Below are positions 45,896-59,046 of a stretch of 64,000 bases of DNA, piece after piece (position 1 is the stretch's first letter; each line of letters opens with the position of its first letter). A program made the position numbers and the translations under genes. This stretch comes from Spiribacter sp. 1M189 (GTDB lineage: Bacteria > Pseudomonadota > Gammaproteobacteria > Nitrococcales > Nitrococcaceae): NCBI RefSeq assembly GCF_040838345.1, contig NZ_JBAKFF010000001.1, positions 682,001 through 746,000 on the forward strand, read 5' to 3'. Below the pieces are notes generated by a model. That model saw only the letters and a list, made by a program, of their open reading frames with translations. It ran no database searches and was not told where the DNA came from.

Positions 45896-46677
45896 CGGGT
45901 CAGCCCCCGGCGACTGGCGCGAATGAACGCAGTAAAGACCTCAATCTCCGGCCGCGTCAGCTCCGCATCGGCACTGATTGACGCCAGCGCGGTATCCAGT
46001 GAGTGGCCGCGCCGGAAGACCAGATCATAGACGCGACGGACATCCCGGCGCTGATCCGCGCTCAGCCCCGCCCGTGCCAGGCCGCGGGTATTCAGCCCGC
46101 GGAGGCGGGCGCGGTTACCCGCCACCAGGGTGTAGGGGGCGACGTCCCGGGTCACGACTGCGCCGCCGCCCACCATCGCAAGGCGGCCGATATGCACGAA
46201 TTGATGGATGCCGCAGACCGCCGAGATAGTGGCTTGATCATCGACATGGACATGACCCGCCAGCTGGCTTGCGTTGGAGATGGTGACCCCATCGCCGATC
46301 TGGCCGTCATGGCCGACATGGCTGTAGGCCATTAAAAGATTGTTGTTGCCCACCCGCGTGACACCGTCCTCCTTGGTGCTTGCCCGATGCACCGTCACGA
46401 ACTCGCGGAAGGTGTTGCCAGCGCCGATTTCCAGCGCGGTCGGCTCGCCCTGGTAGCCGGTGTCCTGCGGCGGCAGACCGAGCGTTGCGTGGGCGGCGAC
46501 GTCATTGTCGGGCCCCAGGCGAAGGGGGCCTTCGAGGACCGCATGGGGCCCGATGACGCAGTCATCGCCAATGGATACGTCGGGGCCCACAATCGCATAC
46601 GCGCCAACGCGGCTGCGCTCGCCGATCTCGGCCCGGTCGTCGATGCAAGCGGTGGGGTGGATGCGGGTCTCCTGCAT
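45892..46677 (-). CDS. lpxA2: Second LpxA-type acyltransferase, diverged, probably specific for UDP-GlcNAc3N
   Basis: Hexapeptide-repeat acyltransferase of 261 residues, the same length as E. coli LpxA. The catalytic histidine is kept (His123 in HVGHD), as are the LAGHV histidine and FREFVTVHR. It differs from the canonical copy at positions that matter in the E. coli enzyme by my alignment: the lysine of PQDxKY is Gly (PQDTGY), and the NxEGLxRR run reads NTRGLARA, losing the Glu and the second Arg. With gnnA and gnnB it likely adds an amide-linked acyl chain to the 3-amino sugar. The start at 46677 fits homology (IHPTA); the frame is open to 46782. It is divergent from dnaE. The symbol is descriptive, not established. 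Confidence 0.85.
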   Translation of the reverse strand: MQETRIHPTACIDDRAEIGERSRVGAYAIVGPDVSIGDDCVIGPHAVLEGPLRLGPDNDVAAHATLGLPPQDTGYQGEPTALEIGAGNTFREFVTVHRASTKEDGVTRVGNNNLLMAYSHVGHDGQIGDGVTISNASQLAGHVHVDDQATISAVCGIHQFVHIGRLAMVGGGAVVTRDVAPYTLVAGNRARLRGLNTRGLARAGLSADQRRDVRRVYDLVFRRGHSLDTALASISADAELTRPEIEVFTAFIRASRRGLTR

Positions 46678-46780
46678 GGGTGCATGATGGCGGAAACGGT
46701 CGATCACGGCCAGTCCACGATCTATCATTGCCGTGTCGTTCGGCGGTACGATTAGCGGTCTGACCGGCTCGGGTAGGATC

Positions 46781-49700
46781 ATGTCGCCAGCCTTTGTCCA
46801 TCTCCACCTTCATACCGAATTTTCGCTGATCGACGGGACCGTGCGGGTGAAGCCGCTGGTCCAGACCGCCGCTCGCGAGGGGATGCCGGCGGTGGCGGTC
46901 ACCGACCAGGGCAACCTGTTCGGTATGGTCAAGTTCTACAGTGCCGCAGTGGCCGCCGGCGTGAAGCCCATTATTGGTGCCGACCTGCGTATCGCCGATG
47001 CCGACCGGGACGGCCATCACGTCCTCACTTTCCTGTGCATGGATGACACGGGTTACGCCAACCTCACGCGCCTGATCACGGCGAGCTACCTGGACGGCCA
47101 GGGCGAAGGGCTCCCGCTGGTGGACCGGCGCTGGCTGGACGACTGGAGCGAGGGGCTGATCGTGCTCTCTGGCGCCGCAGGGGGCGATGTCGGCGAGGCG
47201 CTGGTCTCGGGTAACGGTGATCTCGCCCATCGGCGCCTTGCCTTCTGGCAGCAGCGTTTCGGTGACCGTTTCTATCTCGAGTTACAGCGGACGGATCGTC
47301 CGGGTGATGAGGCTCATGTCCATGCCGCCGTGGCGCTCGCCGCGGAGACTGGCACCGCCGTGGTCGCCACCAATGACGTGCGCTTTCTCGAACGCGGTGA
47401 CTTCGAAGCCCACGAGGCGCGGGTCTGCATCCATGACGGCCGGATCCTCCACGATCAGGATCGCCCCCGGCACTACAGCGACGCGCAATATCTGCGCAGT
47501 CCCGCCGAGATGATCGAGCGCTTCGCCGACATTCCCGAGGCCATCGACAACACCGTGGCCATCGCGCAGCGATGCAACCTCTCGCTGACCCTTGGCCAGA
47601 ATGTCCTGCCAGACTTCCCGGTACCCGGTGACCAGACCATCGACGACTACCTGCGCGAGGAATCACGCGCGGGTCTGGCGCAGCGTATCGCGCGGCTGGG
47701 CACACCCGGCGGCGACGAGGCCGAATACTACGCCCGGCTGGATCACGAACTCGATGTGATCATTCAGATGGGCTTTCCGGGATACTTCCTGATCGTGGCC
47801 GACTTCATTCGGTGGGCCAAGTCGCGCGACATCCCGGTGGGGCCGGGGCGCGGATCGGGGGCCGGGTCGCTGGTGGCTTATTCGCTGGACATAACCGACC
47901 TTGATCCATTGCGTTACGACCTGCTCTTCGAGCGCTTTCTCAACCCCGAGCGGGTCTCCATGCCGGATTTCGATGTCGATTTCTGCATGGAAAAACGCGA
48001 CCAGGTCATCGACTATGTGGCCGAGCGCTACGGCCGCGAGAAGGTCTCCCAGATCGCCACCCACGGGACCATGGCGGCCCGGGCCGTGGTGCGCGATGTC
48101 GGCCGGGTGCTCGGGCACGGCTATGGGTACGTCGATCGCATCGCCAAGCTGATTCCCTTCGAGATCGGCATGACGCTGGATAAGGCGCTGGCCCAGGAAG
48201 CCGATCTGCGGGAGCTCGCCGAGCAGGATGAGGACGTGGGCTTTCTGCTCGATCTGGCGGGCCGGCTCGAGGGGCTGTCCCGCAATGTCGGCAAGCATGC
48301 CGGTGGCGTGGTGATAGCCCCCAGTGATCTCACCGACTTCGCACCGCTTTTCTGTGAGCCGGATGGCGGCGGACTGGCGACGCAGTTCGACAAGGACGAT
48401 GTCGAGGCCGTGGGTCTGGTGAAGTTCGACTTTCTGGGCCTGCGCACGCTCACCATCATCGACTGGACGGTGAAGGCGGTGAACGCGCTGCGGGAAGCCC
48501 GCGGTGATCAGGCACTGGACATCGCAACGATCCCGCTTGATGACAAGCCGACCTTCGAGCGGCTCAAGGAATGCCAGACAACGGCCGTTTTCCAGCTTGA
48601 ATCCCGCGGTATGAAAGATCTCATCCGGCGGCTCCGGCCGGATAGCTTCGAGGACATTGTCGCCCTGGTCGCCCTGTTCCGGCCGGGCCCCCTGCAGTCG
48701 GGCATGGTCGAGGATTTCATCGACCGCAAGCATGGCCGCAAGCCGGTGGCCTATCCGACGCCGGAACTCCATCACGATGCACTCAGGCCGATCCTCCAGC
48801 CCACCTACGGGGTGATCCTCTACCAGGAACAGGTCATGCAGATCGCCCAGGCCGTGGGTGGTTACAGCCTGGGCGAGGCGGATCTGCTGCGCCGGGCGAT
48901 GGGCAAGAAAAAGCCCGAGGAGATGGCCAAGCAGCGCACCATCTTCCTCGAGGGCGCGAAGGGGCAGGGCCTGAGGGCCGAACACGCCGAGGGGCTGTTC
49001 GACCTGATGGAGAAGTTCGCCGGCTATGGTTTCAACAAGTCGCACTCGGCGGCGTACGCGCTGCTCTCCTATCAGACGGCCTGGCTGAAGGCGCATTACC
49101 CCTCGGCCTTCATGGCCGCGGTGCTGTCCTCCGACATGGATAACACCGACAAGGTGGTCACGCTCATTGATGAGTGCCGCGCCATGTCGCTCGAGGTTGC
49201 GCCGCCGGACGTCAACCGCTCGGACTGGATGTTCCGGGCCCCGGACGATGGTGGTGTCGTCTATGGCCTTGGCGCGGTCAAGGGCGTTGGTCACTCGGCG
49301 GTGGAGGCCATCGTCGAAGCCCGCCATGAGGGCGGCGCGTTCCAGGATCTGCATGATCTGTGTCGACGGGTGGACCTGCGGCGGGTCAACCGTCGGGTTC
49401 TCGAGGCATTGATCCGATCGGGCAGCCTGGATGGCATTACACCGAACCGTGCCACCGCCATGGCGAATCTCCCCAATGCGCTGCAGGCGGCCGAACAGCA
49501 GAGCCGCAACACGGAGATCGGTCAGGACGATCTTTTCGGTCTGGGCGCTGCCACGGAGGAGCATGCGGGCGAGGGCGGTGCGCATGCGCTCGAACGGGTC
49601 GAGGAATGGCTGGAGCGGGAGCGACTGGCGGCCGAGAAAGAGACGCTCGGTCTCTACCTCACTGGCCACCCAATCAGCGAGCATGAGGCGGAGCTCGCGG

Positions 49701-50311
49701 GCTTCATCAGCGGCCGCCTCAAGCAGGCCGGCACGGGGCTCGAGCGCAGCACCGGGCGTCGCGACAGCGAGCAGCGCGTGGTCCTGGCCGGCCTGGTGGT
49801 GGCGGCACGCAGCCGAATCACCCAGAGCGGCCGAAGGCTTGGGTTTGTGACCCTGGATGACCGCACTGCCCGCATGGAGATCGTGCTCTTCGGAGATGTC
49901 TATCAGCGCCACCGCCACCTGCTGGAGAAGGATCGGCTCATCGTTGTGGAGGGAGACCTCGGCTACGATGAGTTCAGCGATGGCTACCGCGTCTCCGCGG
50001 AACGGGTGTATGACCTCGCGGGCGCCCGGCTGCACTTCGCCCGGCGGCTGGTATTGCGGGTGGATGCCGAGCAGGCGGGCAATGGGTTTGTGCCGGCTCT
50101 TCAGGAGGCACTCGCGCCCTATCAGCAAGGCGAGTGCAGCGTTTGTATCGACTACGAGGGCCCCGACGTCTGCGCCCGGATCCGTCTGGGCGATGAGTGG
50201 CGCGTCCGCCCCGAGCCGGAGTTGATCAATGCACTCGCGCGGCTGTTGCCGGCGGACCGGGTGGCCGTCGACTACCGGCGACAGGCGCGTGGTAGGATCT
50301 GGCAATCTTGA
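46781..50311 (+). CDS. dnaE: DNA polymerase III alpha subunit
   Basis: Replicative polymerase, C-family. The 1,176 residues have an N-terminal PHP domain (FVHLHLHTEFSLIDG), the palm with catalytic aspartates in PDFDVDF (Asp398, Asp400), the fingers, and helix-hairpin-helix. The clamp-binding motif QDDLF is at 915-919, followed by the OB domain. The ATG at 46781 gives the normal N-terminus. It is separated from rnhB by the inverted gnnB-gnnA-lpxA2 operon and followed 16 bp later by accA, its usual neighbour. Confidence 0.98.
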   Translation: MSPAFVHLHLHTEFSLIDGTVRVKPLVQTAAREGMPAVAVTDQGNLFGMVKFYSAAVAAGVKPIIGADLRIADADRDGHHVLTFLCMDDTGYANLTRLITASYLDGQGEGLPLVDRRWLDDWSEGLIVLSGAAGGDVGEALVSGNGDLAHRRLAFWQQRFGDRFYLELQRTDRPGDEAHVHAAVALAAETGTAVVATNDVRFLERGDFEAHEARVCIHDGRILHDQDRPRHYSDAQYLRSPAEMIERFADIPEAIDNTVAIAQRCNLSLTLGQNVLPDFPVPGDQTIDDYLREESRAGLAQRIARLGTPGGDEAEYYARLDHELDVIIQMGFPGYFLIVADFIRWAKSRDIPVGPGRGSGAGSLVAYSLDITDLDPLRYDLLFERFLNPERVSMPDFDVDFCMEKRDQVIDYVAERYGREKVSQIATHGTMAARAVVRDVGRVLGHGYGYVDRIAKLIPFEIGMTLDKALAQEADLRELAEQDEDVGFLLDLAGRLEGLSRNVGKHAGGVVIAPSDLTDFAPLFCEPDGGGLATQFDKDDVEAVGLVKFDFLGLRTLTIIDWTVKAVNALREARGDQALDIATIPLDDKPTFERLKECQTTAVFQLESRGMKDLIRRLRPDSFEDIVALVALFRPGPLQSGMVEDFIDRKHGRKPVAYPTPELHHDALRPILQPTYGVILYQEQVMQIAQAVGGYSLGEADLLRRAMGKKKPEEMAKQRTIFLEGAKGQGLRAEHAEGLFDLMEKFAGYGFNKSHSAAYALLSYQTAWLKAHYPSAFMAAVLSSDMDNTDKVVTLIDECRAMSLEVAPPDVNRSDWMFRAPDDGGVVYGLGAVKGVGHSAVEAIVEARHEGGAFQDLHDLCRRVDLRRVNRRVLEALIRSGSLDGITPNRATAMANLPNALQAAEQQSRNTEIGQDDLFGLGAATEEHAGEGGAHALERVEEWLERERLAAEKETLGLYLTGHPISEHEAELAGFISGRLKQAGTGLERSTGRRDSEQRVVLAGLVVAARSRITQSGRRLGFVTLDDRTARMEIVLFGDVYQRHRHLLEKDRLIVVEGDLGYDEFSDGYRVSAERVYDLAGARLHFARRLVLRVDAEQAGNGFVPALQEALAPYQQGECSVCIDYEGPDVCARIRLGDEWRVRPEPELINALARLLPADRVAVDYRRQARGRIWQS

Positions 50312-50327
50312 CTGAAGGAGCGCGACA

Positions 50328-51293
50328 TTGGCGTCCAGCGATCTGAATTTTCTCGAATTCGAGCGGCCCATTGCGGAGCTTGAGGCGAAGATCGAGGAAC
50401 TGCGTTACGTCAGTGATGATGCCGAGGTCAGTATCAGCGACGAGCTCACTCGGCTGCAGGCGAAAAGCCGACAGCTCACCGAGCAGATTTTCCGCAATCT
50501 GACGCCCTGGCAGGTCTCGCAACTCGCCCGGCATCCCCATCGCCCGTACGCTCGCGACTATATCGATGCGATCTTCACCGAGTTCGAGGAGCTGCATGGC
50601 GATCGTGCCTACGCCGATGATGCCGCCATCATCGGTGGCGTGGCGCGCCTCGATGGCGAGCCCGTGATGGTGGTGGGCGAGCAGAAGGGCCGTGACACGC
50701 GCGAGAAGGTCGCGCGCAATTTCGGCATGCCGCGCCCGGAGGGCTACCGAAAGGCGAAACGGCTGTTCGAGATGGCAGAGCGGTTCTCCCTGCCCGTGTT
50801 CACCTTCATCGATACCCCGGGGGCCTATCCGGGCGTTGGCGCCGAGGAGCGAGGCCAGAGCGAAGCGATCGCCCACAACCTGTTTCTGCTCTCGCAGCTG
50901 CGTACCCCGGTGATCTGCACCGTGACGGGCGAGGGGGGCTCGGGCGGGGCGCTGGCCATCGGCGTCGGCGACCGCCTGTTGATGCTGGAGTACAGCACTT
51001 ACTCGGTGATCTCGCCGGAGGGCTGCGCCTCGATTCTCTGGAAGAGTGCGGACAAGGCCGCGGAGGCCGCCGATGCCATGGGCATCACCGCCACGCGGCT
51101 CAACGAACTCGGCCTCGTCGATCAACTGATCGAGGAGCCCCTTGGCGGCGCCCATCGCGACTGGGCCGAGACCGCGAGACGGCTGGGTGAGGCGCTCCGA
51201 CGACACCACGGCGAGGTGGCAGCCCTGGATGTGGATACCATGTGTTCGCAGCGCTACGAGCGTTTGATGGCGCTTGGGCACTTCAAGGAATAA
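50328..51293 (+). CDS. accA: Acetyl-CoA carboxylase carboxyltransferase subunit alpha
   Basis: Alpha half of the carboxyltransferase that makes malonyl-CoA for fatty-acid synthesis, working with AccD (not in this window). The 321 residues begin [16 protein letters not shown] and contain the crotonase-type core with [24 protein letters not shown] and [15 protein letters not shown]. The start codon is TTG at 50328, with GAAGGAG about 8 nt upstream; no ATG fits. The end overlaps the likely tilS start. Confidence 0.97.
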   Translation: MASSDLNFLEFERPIAELEAKIEELRYVSDDAEVSISDELTRLQAKSRQLTEQIFRNLTPWQVSQLARHPHRPYARDYIDAIFTEFEELHGDRAYADDAAIIGGVARLDGEPVMVVGEQKGRDTREKVARNFGMPRPEGYRKAKRLFEMAERFSLPVFTFIDTPGAYPGVGAEERGQSEAIAHNLFLLSQLRTPVICTVTGEGGSGGALAIGVGDRLLMLEYSTYSVISPEGCASILWKSADKAAEAADAMGITATRLNELGLVDQLIEEPLGGAHRDWAETARRLGEALRRHHGEVAALDVDTMCSQRYERLMALGHFKE

Positions 51294-52623
51294 CCCGCCA
51301 ACGAACGGGTCTCCCAACCCGGCACGGCTTTTCGATGCCGTGCCGGTTGGCGCCGTTGGGTGTGTTGTCGCCTTCAGCGGTGGTCTCGACTCTACGGTGC
51401 TCCTGCATCTCGCCACGCGGAGCGACAGGCCCGTCCGCGCGATCCATATCCACCATGGCCTGCAGCCCGGAGCCGAGGAGTGGGCGGGTCACTGCAGCGA
51501 GGTATGTGAAGGCCTCGGCGTTGCCCTGACGATTGTCCGGGTCAACCCTGAGAAGACCGGGCGTGGACTGGAAGATGCCGCCCGGGAGGCGCGCTACGCT
51601 GCCCTTGCGGCACGGCTGAAACCGAACGAGTGTCTGTTGACCGCTCACCATGCCGACGACCAGATCGAGACACTGTTATTGCGCATGATGCGGGGGACTG
51701 GACCGGATGGGCTTGCGGGTATCCCGGTACGGCGCGCGTTCGGCGCCGGCTGGCTGGCGCGTCCGTTGCTGGCCTTTCCACGAGAACGACTGCATGACTA
51801 CGCCCATCACCACCATCTGCACTGGGTGGAAGACCCCACCAATACCGAGCTCTCCCAGGATCGCAATTACCTGCGGCATCGCGTCATCCCGCTGCTGAGC
51901 GCCCGGTGGCCCAGGGCCGCCGAGGCAGGCGGACGACTGGCCGGGCATTCGGCGCAGCAGCGGGATGCGCTGCGGACGTTGCTGGCCGATCATCGTCGTC
52001 AGTGGCCGGGCCCCGAGCATGGCCCGTTACCCCTCGATGCGCTTCGGCAGAGTGAGCCGAGCGTGCGCCCGGCCCTTTTGCGGGAGTGGCTCCGCGCCGG
52101 CGGGATGCCCGCCCCCGAGACATCCCGCCTGGAGCAGGGACTGGCGATGCTGCTGGAAGCCCGCGCAGATCGCCGACCTGCGCTGGTATGGGGGAAGTAT
52201 CAGGTCCGGCGTCACCGCGAATGGCTCTACCGGCTGCCCTGGCCGCTACCGGAGGCCCCGGCGCCGGCGCCGGCCGAAGCCGCCGGAACGGTTTGCTGGG
52301 GCGGGCTCGGTCATCTTGTCGGCAAGACCGGTCCGGGACCCGGGGGATCGATCAGGGCCCCGCGGCCCGGGGAGCGGGTGGTCATGCCCCAGCGGCCGGC
52401 CAAACCGCTCACGGAACTGCTGCGCGAAGCCGGTATTGTTCCCTGGTGGCGCTCGCGCCTGCCGTTGCTCGAAAACGCGGATGGCGAGGTGCTTGCCGTG
52501 GGTGGTCTCGGCGTGACCGCCGCCGGGGTGGCGTTATGGGGAGGCGGCGGTATGGAGCCGGGCTGGATGCCAGTCGCGCCGGCGGATGGCCCCGATTGGA
52601 GGTGGCTCAGATCGCCCGCATGA
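51274..52623 (+). CDS. tilS: tRNA(Ile)-lysidine synthase
   Basis: Modifies C34 of the CAU-anticodon isoleucine tRNA to lysidine so that it reads AUA; essential. The 449 residues have the PP-loop ATPase motif [13 protein letters not shown] near residue 35, the [19 protein letters not shown] segment, the conserved [12 protein letters not shown] stretch, and the C-terminal TilS domain. The start is uncertain: the TTG at 51274 (inside accA) gives a 34-residue lead before SGGLDS, longer than usual, and an internal GTG is possible. It follows accA as in many gammaproteobacteria. Confidence 0.93.
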   Translation: MGTSRNNPPTNGSPNPARLFDAVPVGAVGCVVAFSGGLDSTVLLHLATRSDRPVRAIHIHHGLQPGAEEWAGHCSEVCEGLGVALTIVRVNPEKTGRGLEDAAREARYAALAARLKPNECLLTAHHADDQIETLLLRMMRGTGPDGLAGIPVRRAFGAGWLARPLLAFPRERLHDYAHHHHLHWVEDPTNTELSQDRNYLRHRVIPLLSARWPRAAEAGGRLAGHSAQQRDALRTLLADHRRQWPGPEHGPLPLDALRQSEPSVRPALLREWLRAGGMPAPETSRLEQGLAMLLEARADRRPALVWGKYQVRRHREWLYRLPWPLPEAPAPAPAEAAGTVCWGGLGHLVGKTGPGPGGSIRAPRPGERVVMPQRPAKPLTELLREAGIVPWWRSRLPLLENADGEVLAVGGLGVTAAGVALWGGGGMEPGWMPVAPADGPDWRWLRSPA

Positions 52624-56522
<3,899 letters not shown>

Positions 56523-56530
56523 TCCGGTCC

Positions 56531-56809
56531 ATGCGCTGGCTGGCCGCGGGGCTGCTTCTGATCCTGATCCTGCTACAGTCACGGCTGTGGCTGGGCGAGG
56601 GGAGCATCCCCGAGGTCATGCGTCTTCGCGAGGCCGTGGAGGCGCAACGCACCGAGAATGAACGACTGGATGAACGTAATCGCGCATTGGCGGCCGACGT
56701 GGCGGACTTACGTCAAGGACTGGATGGTGTCGAGGAGCGGGCCCGGCGGGATCTCGGCATGATCGGCGAGGACGAGCATTTCTACCGGGTCATCGAAGCC
56801 GATGAGTGA
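56531..56809 (+). CDS. ftsB: Cell division protein FtsB
   Basis: Small bitopic membrane protein of the FtsQLB division complex. The 92 residues have a short cytoplasmic start, one membrane segment (about 3-17, LAAGLLLILILLQ), then a coiled coil with heptad leucines (LREAVEAQRTENERLDERNRALAADVADLRQG, split by polar residues). The acidic end ARRDLGMIGEDEHFYRVIE is the family signature. It overlaps ispD by 8 bp. Confidence 0.95.
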   Translation: MRWLAAGLLLILILLQSRLWLGEGSIPEVMRLREAVEAQRTENERLDERNRALAADVADLRQGLDGVEERARRDLGMIGEDEHFYRVIEADE

Positions 56810-57518
56810 GCCACGTTACTGGGGCCTGGTCGCGGCGGCTGGACGCGGTCGGCGGATGGGTGACGACACGCGTCCCAAGCAATACCACAGGCTGGCGGGC
56901 CGCGAGGTCCTTGTCTGGTCCGTCGAGGCGCTGCGTCAGGTATCGGGGCTGGCCGGCATCATGGTGGTCCGGGCCGAGGATGATGATAACGACTGGGCGC
57001 GTCTGGACTTGTTGAGCGCCACGGACGTACGCAGCTGCCGGGGCGGCAGGACTCGCCAGATATCGGTGCTCGCGGGGCTTGAGGCCCTGCGTGGCTGGGG
57101 TGCCGAGGATACGGATCGCATCCTGATTCACGATGCCGCGAGACCGGCCGTGACACCAGCCGCCATTCGGCGCCTGATCGAGACCGTCGGCGATGACCCG
57201 GATGGCGGCCTGCTTGCCGTCCCGGCACGCGATACGCTCAAGCGCGCCGGCGAGGACGGGCGCGTCAGTGAAACACCGGATCGAACGGGGCTGTGGCAGG
57301 CCATGACCCCGCAGCTCTTTCCGCTTGGACGGCTTCGTGACGCACTCAAGGCTTGTGCGGATTCGGCGGTCACCGATGAGGCCCAGGCGATGGAGAGACA
57401 GGGTGCCCGGCCACTACTGGTGGTCGGTGATCCGGGCAATGTTAAATATACCTACCCCGAGGATGCGCGCTGGCTGGCGCATGCACTGCACCATCAACGA
57501 GAGGGGGCTGGCGGATGA
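56802..57518 (+). CDS. ispD: 2-C-methyl-D-erythritol 4-phosphate cytidylyltransferase
   Basis: MEP-pathway enzyme that transfers CMP to methylerythritol phosphate. The 238 residues have the nucleotide-binding loop VAAAGRGRRMG followed by the substrate lysine in RPKQYHRLAG, the central HDAARPAVTP motif and VPARDTLKR. It is followed by ispF with a 4-bp overlap, the usual pairing. Confidence 0.97.
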   Translation: MSEPRYWGLVAAAGRGRRMGDDTRPKQYHRLAGREVLVWSVEALRQVSGLAGIMVVRAEDDDNDWARLDLLSATDVRSCRGGRTRQISVLAGLEALRGWGAEDTDRILIHDAARPAVTPAAIRRLIETVGDDPDGGLLAVPARDTLKRAGEDGRVSETPDRTGLWQAMTPQLFPLGRLRDALKACADSAVTDEAQAMERQGARPLLVVGDPGNVKYTYPEDARWLAHALHHQREGAGG

Positions 57519-57991
57519 TGCGGATTGGCCAGGGGGTGGACGCCCATCGACTGGTGCCGGATCGCGACTTGATTCTGGGCGGCGTTCATATCGATTTCAC
57601 CGAGGGGCTTGCCGCGCACTCCGATGGGGACGTCCTGCTGCATGCCATCAGTGATGCACTGCTCGGAGCCGCCGGCGCCGGTGATATCGGCCAGCACTTC
57701 CCGGATACGGATGACGCCTACGCCGGGATCGACAGTCGCATCCTGCTGCGGCAGGTGGCGTCTCACCTGCGTGAGGGCGGCTGGCGGGTGGTCAACGTCG
57801 ACGCAACGGTGATCGCCCAACGGCCGAAGCTCCAGCCCTACCTCGAGTTGATGACGGCGAATATCGCCGGCGACCTTGGGGTCGGCATCGGGCAGGTGAA
57901 CCTCAAGGCGACCACCATGGAGTGGATGGGCTTCACCGGGCGTGGCGAGGGTATTGCCGCCACCGCCGTGGCAATGATCGGGGACGCATGA
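57515..57991 (+). CDS. ispF: 2-C-methyl-D-erythritol 2,4-cyclodiphosphate synthase
   Basis: Forms the cyclic diphosphate of the MEP pathway; a zinc-dependent trimer. The 158 residues have RIGQGVDAHRL, with zinc ligands Asp and His, then LAAHSDGDVLLHAISDALLGAAGAGDIGQHFPDTD, and the C-terminal KATTMEWMGFTGRGEGIAATAVAM. It overlaps ispD by 4 bp and truD by 4 bp (ATGA), so the three are translationally coupled. Confidence 0.98.
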   Translation: MMRIGQGVDAHRLVPDRDLILGGVHIDFTEGLAAHSDGDVLLHAISDALLGAAGAGDIGQHFPDTDDAYAGIDSRILLRQVASHLREGGWRVVNVDATVIAQRPKLQPYLELMTANIAGDLGVGIGQVNLKATTMEWMGFTGRGEGIAATAVAMIGDA

Positions 57992-59046
57992 CCGCCCTGC
58001 CGGCATGGACGCGGGCCTGGGGCGATCCGATCGGGCATGCCCGGGTTGCGATGTGGCCCGAAGACTTTCAGGTCGACGAACGCCTCGGCTTCCTGCCCGA
58101 GGGAGACGGACCGCATCTGCTGGTGCGTATTCGTAAGTCCTGTCTGTCCACGGCCCGCGCGATGCAAGCGCTGGCGGGCTACTGGCAGGTGGAACGTCGC
58201 CAGATGGGCTATGCCGGGCGCAAGGATCGATATGCGCTCACCACCCAGTGGTTATCCGTACCCTGGCCACCCGGCGAGCCGCTCCCCTCCACCGGACCGA
58301 TTCCTCTGGAGCACGAGCCGGACGCGAGCCTTGAGGTCATGAGCATTGCCCGCCATCGGCGGAAACTGCCGATTGGCGCGCTGGCCGGCAATGACTTCCG
58401 GCTGACGCTGCGCGATCTCGAGGTGTCCGCCGACGCGTTGCAGGCGCGTGTGGTGAGGATTGCGCGTCATGGCGTTCCCAACTACTTTGGGCCGCAGCGC
58501 TTCGGGCGCGATGGCGACAACCTGCTCCGAGCCCGTCAATGGTTCGCCGGCGAGCACCGGCCGCGCTCGCGGAATGACCGCAGCATGCTGCTCTCGGCGG
58601 CTCGCGCGGCGGTTTTTAACGCGGTCCTGGATACCCGGGTGCAAGCCGGTGACTGGCGTCGTGCCGAGCCTGGGGAGATCCTGATGCTCGATGGAAGGGG
58701 CAGCGTCTTCCTGGCCGATGCGGCTGACGCACCCCATAACGTTCGGCGGGCCGCGGGTCTGCGCGTGCACCCAACAGGACCACTGCCCGGAAGGCCGGGG
58801 CGGGGCCTCGGACTACCGGCACCCCTTGCGGCGCGGGAGAATCGAGTGATGCAGGATTGGGCCGACCTGGTTGAGGGCCTTTCTGACCAAGGTCTCGAGG
58901 CGGGGCGGCGGGCTCTGCGCCTGAGTGTGGGTGCGCTTGCGGTCAGACGTCTGGATGGGCGGACCTGGCAATTGGCCTTTCGGTTGATGCGGGGTGCCTA
59001 CGCCACCACCGTACTGCGCGAGCTCATCGACTGGGACAACGCCTGA
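57988..59046 (+). CDS. truD: tRNA pseudouridine(13) synthase TruD
   Basis: Converts U13 of some tRNAs to pseudouridine. The 352 residues have FQVDERLGFLPEGDG at the N-terminus, the catalytic aspartate in YAGRKDRYA, and the NYFGPQRFGRDGDNL motif that opens the TRUD insertion domain. The C-terminal GAYATTVLRELI closes the fold. Start overlaps the ispF stop. It is convergent with the Smr gene, whose stop codon lies immediately next to its own. Confidence 0.96.
   Translation: MTALPAWTRAWGDPIGHARVAMWPEDFQVDERLGFLPEGDGPHLLVRIRKSCLSTARAMQALAGYWQVERRQMGYAGRKDRYALTTQWLSVPWPPGEPLPSTGPIPLEHEPDASLEVMSIARHRRKLPIGALAGNDFRLTLRDLEVSADALQARVVRIARHGVPNYFGPQRFGRDGDNLLRARQWFAGEHRPRSRNDRSMLLSAARAAVFNAVLDTRVQAGDWRRAEPGEILMLDGRGSVFLADAADAPHNVRRAAGLRVHPTGPLPGRPGRGLGLPAPLAARENRVMQDWADLVEGLSDQGLEAGRRALRLSVGALAVRRLDGRTWQLAFRLMRGAYATTVLRELIDWDNA

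Noticed and set aside
43812-46677. O-antigen diamino-uronic acid cluster (WbpB/WbpE/WbpD)
   Set aside because: The third gene is an LpxA-type acyltransferase with the LpxA active site, not a WbpD acetyltransferase, and no UDP-sugar 6-dehydrogenase or glycosyltransferase is nearby.
47663-50371. Long open frame antisense to dnaE (about 900 codons)
   Set aside because: Shadow of dnaE; low-complexity translation with no motif.
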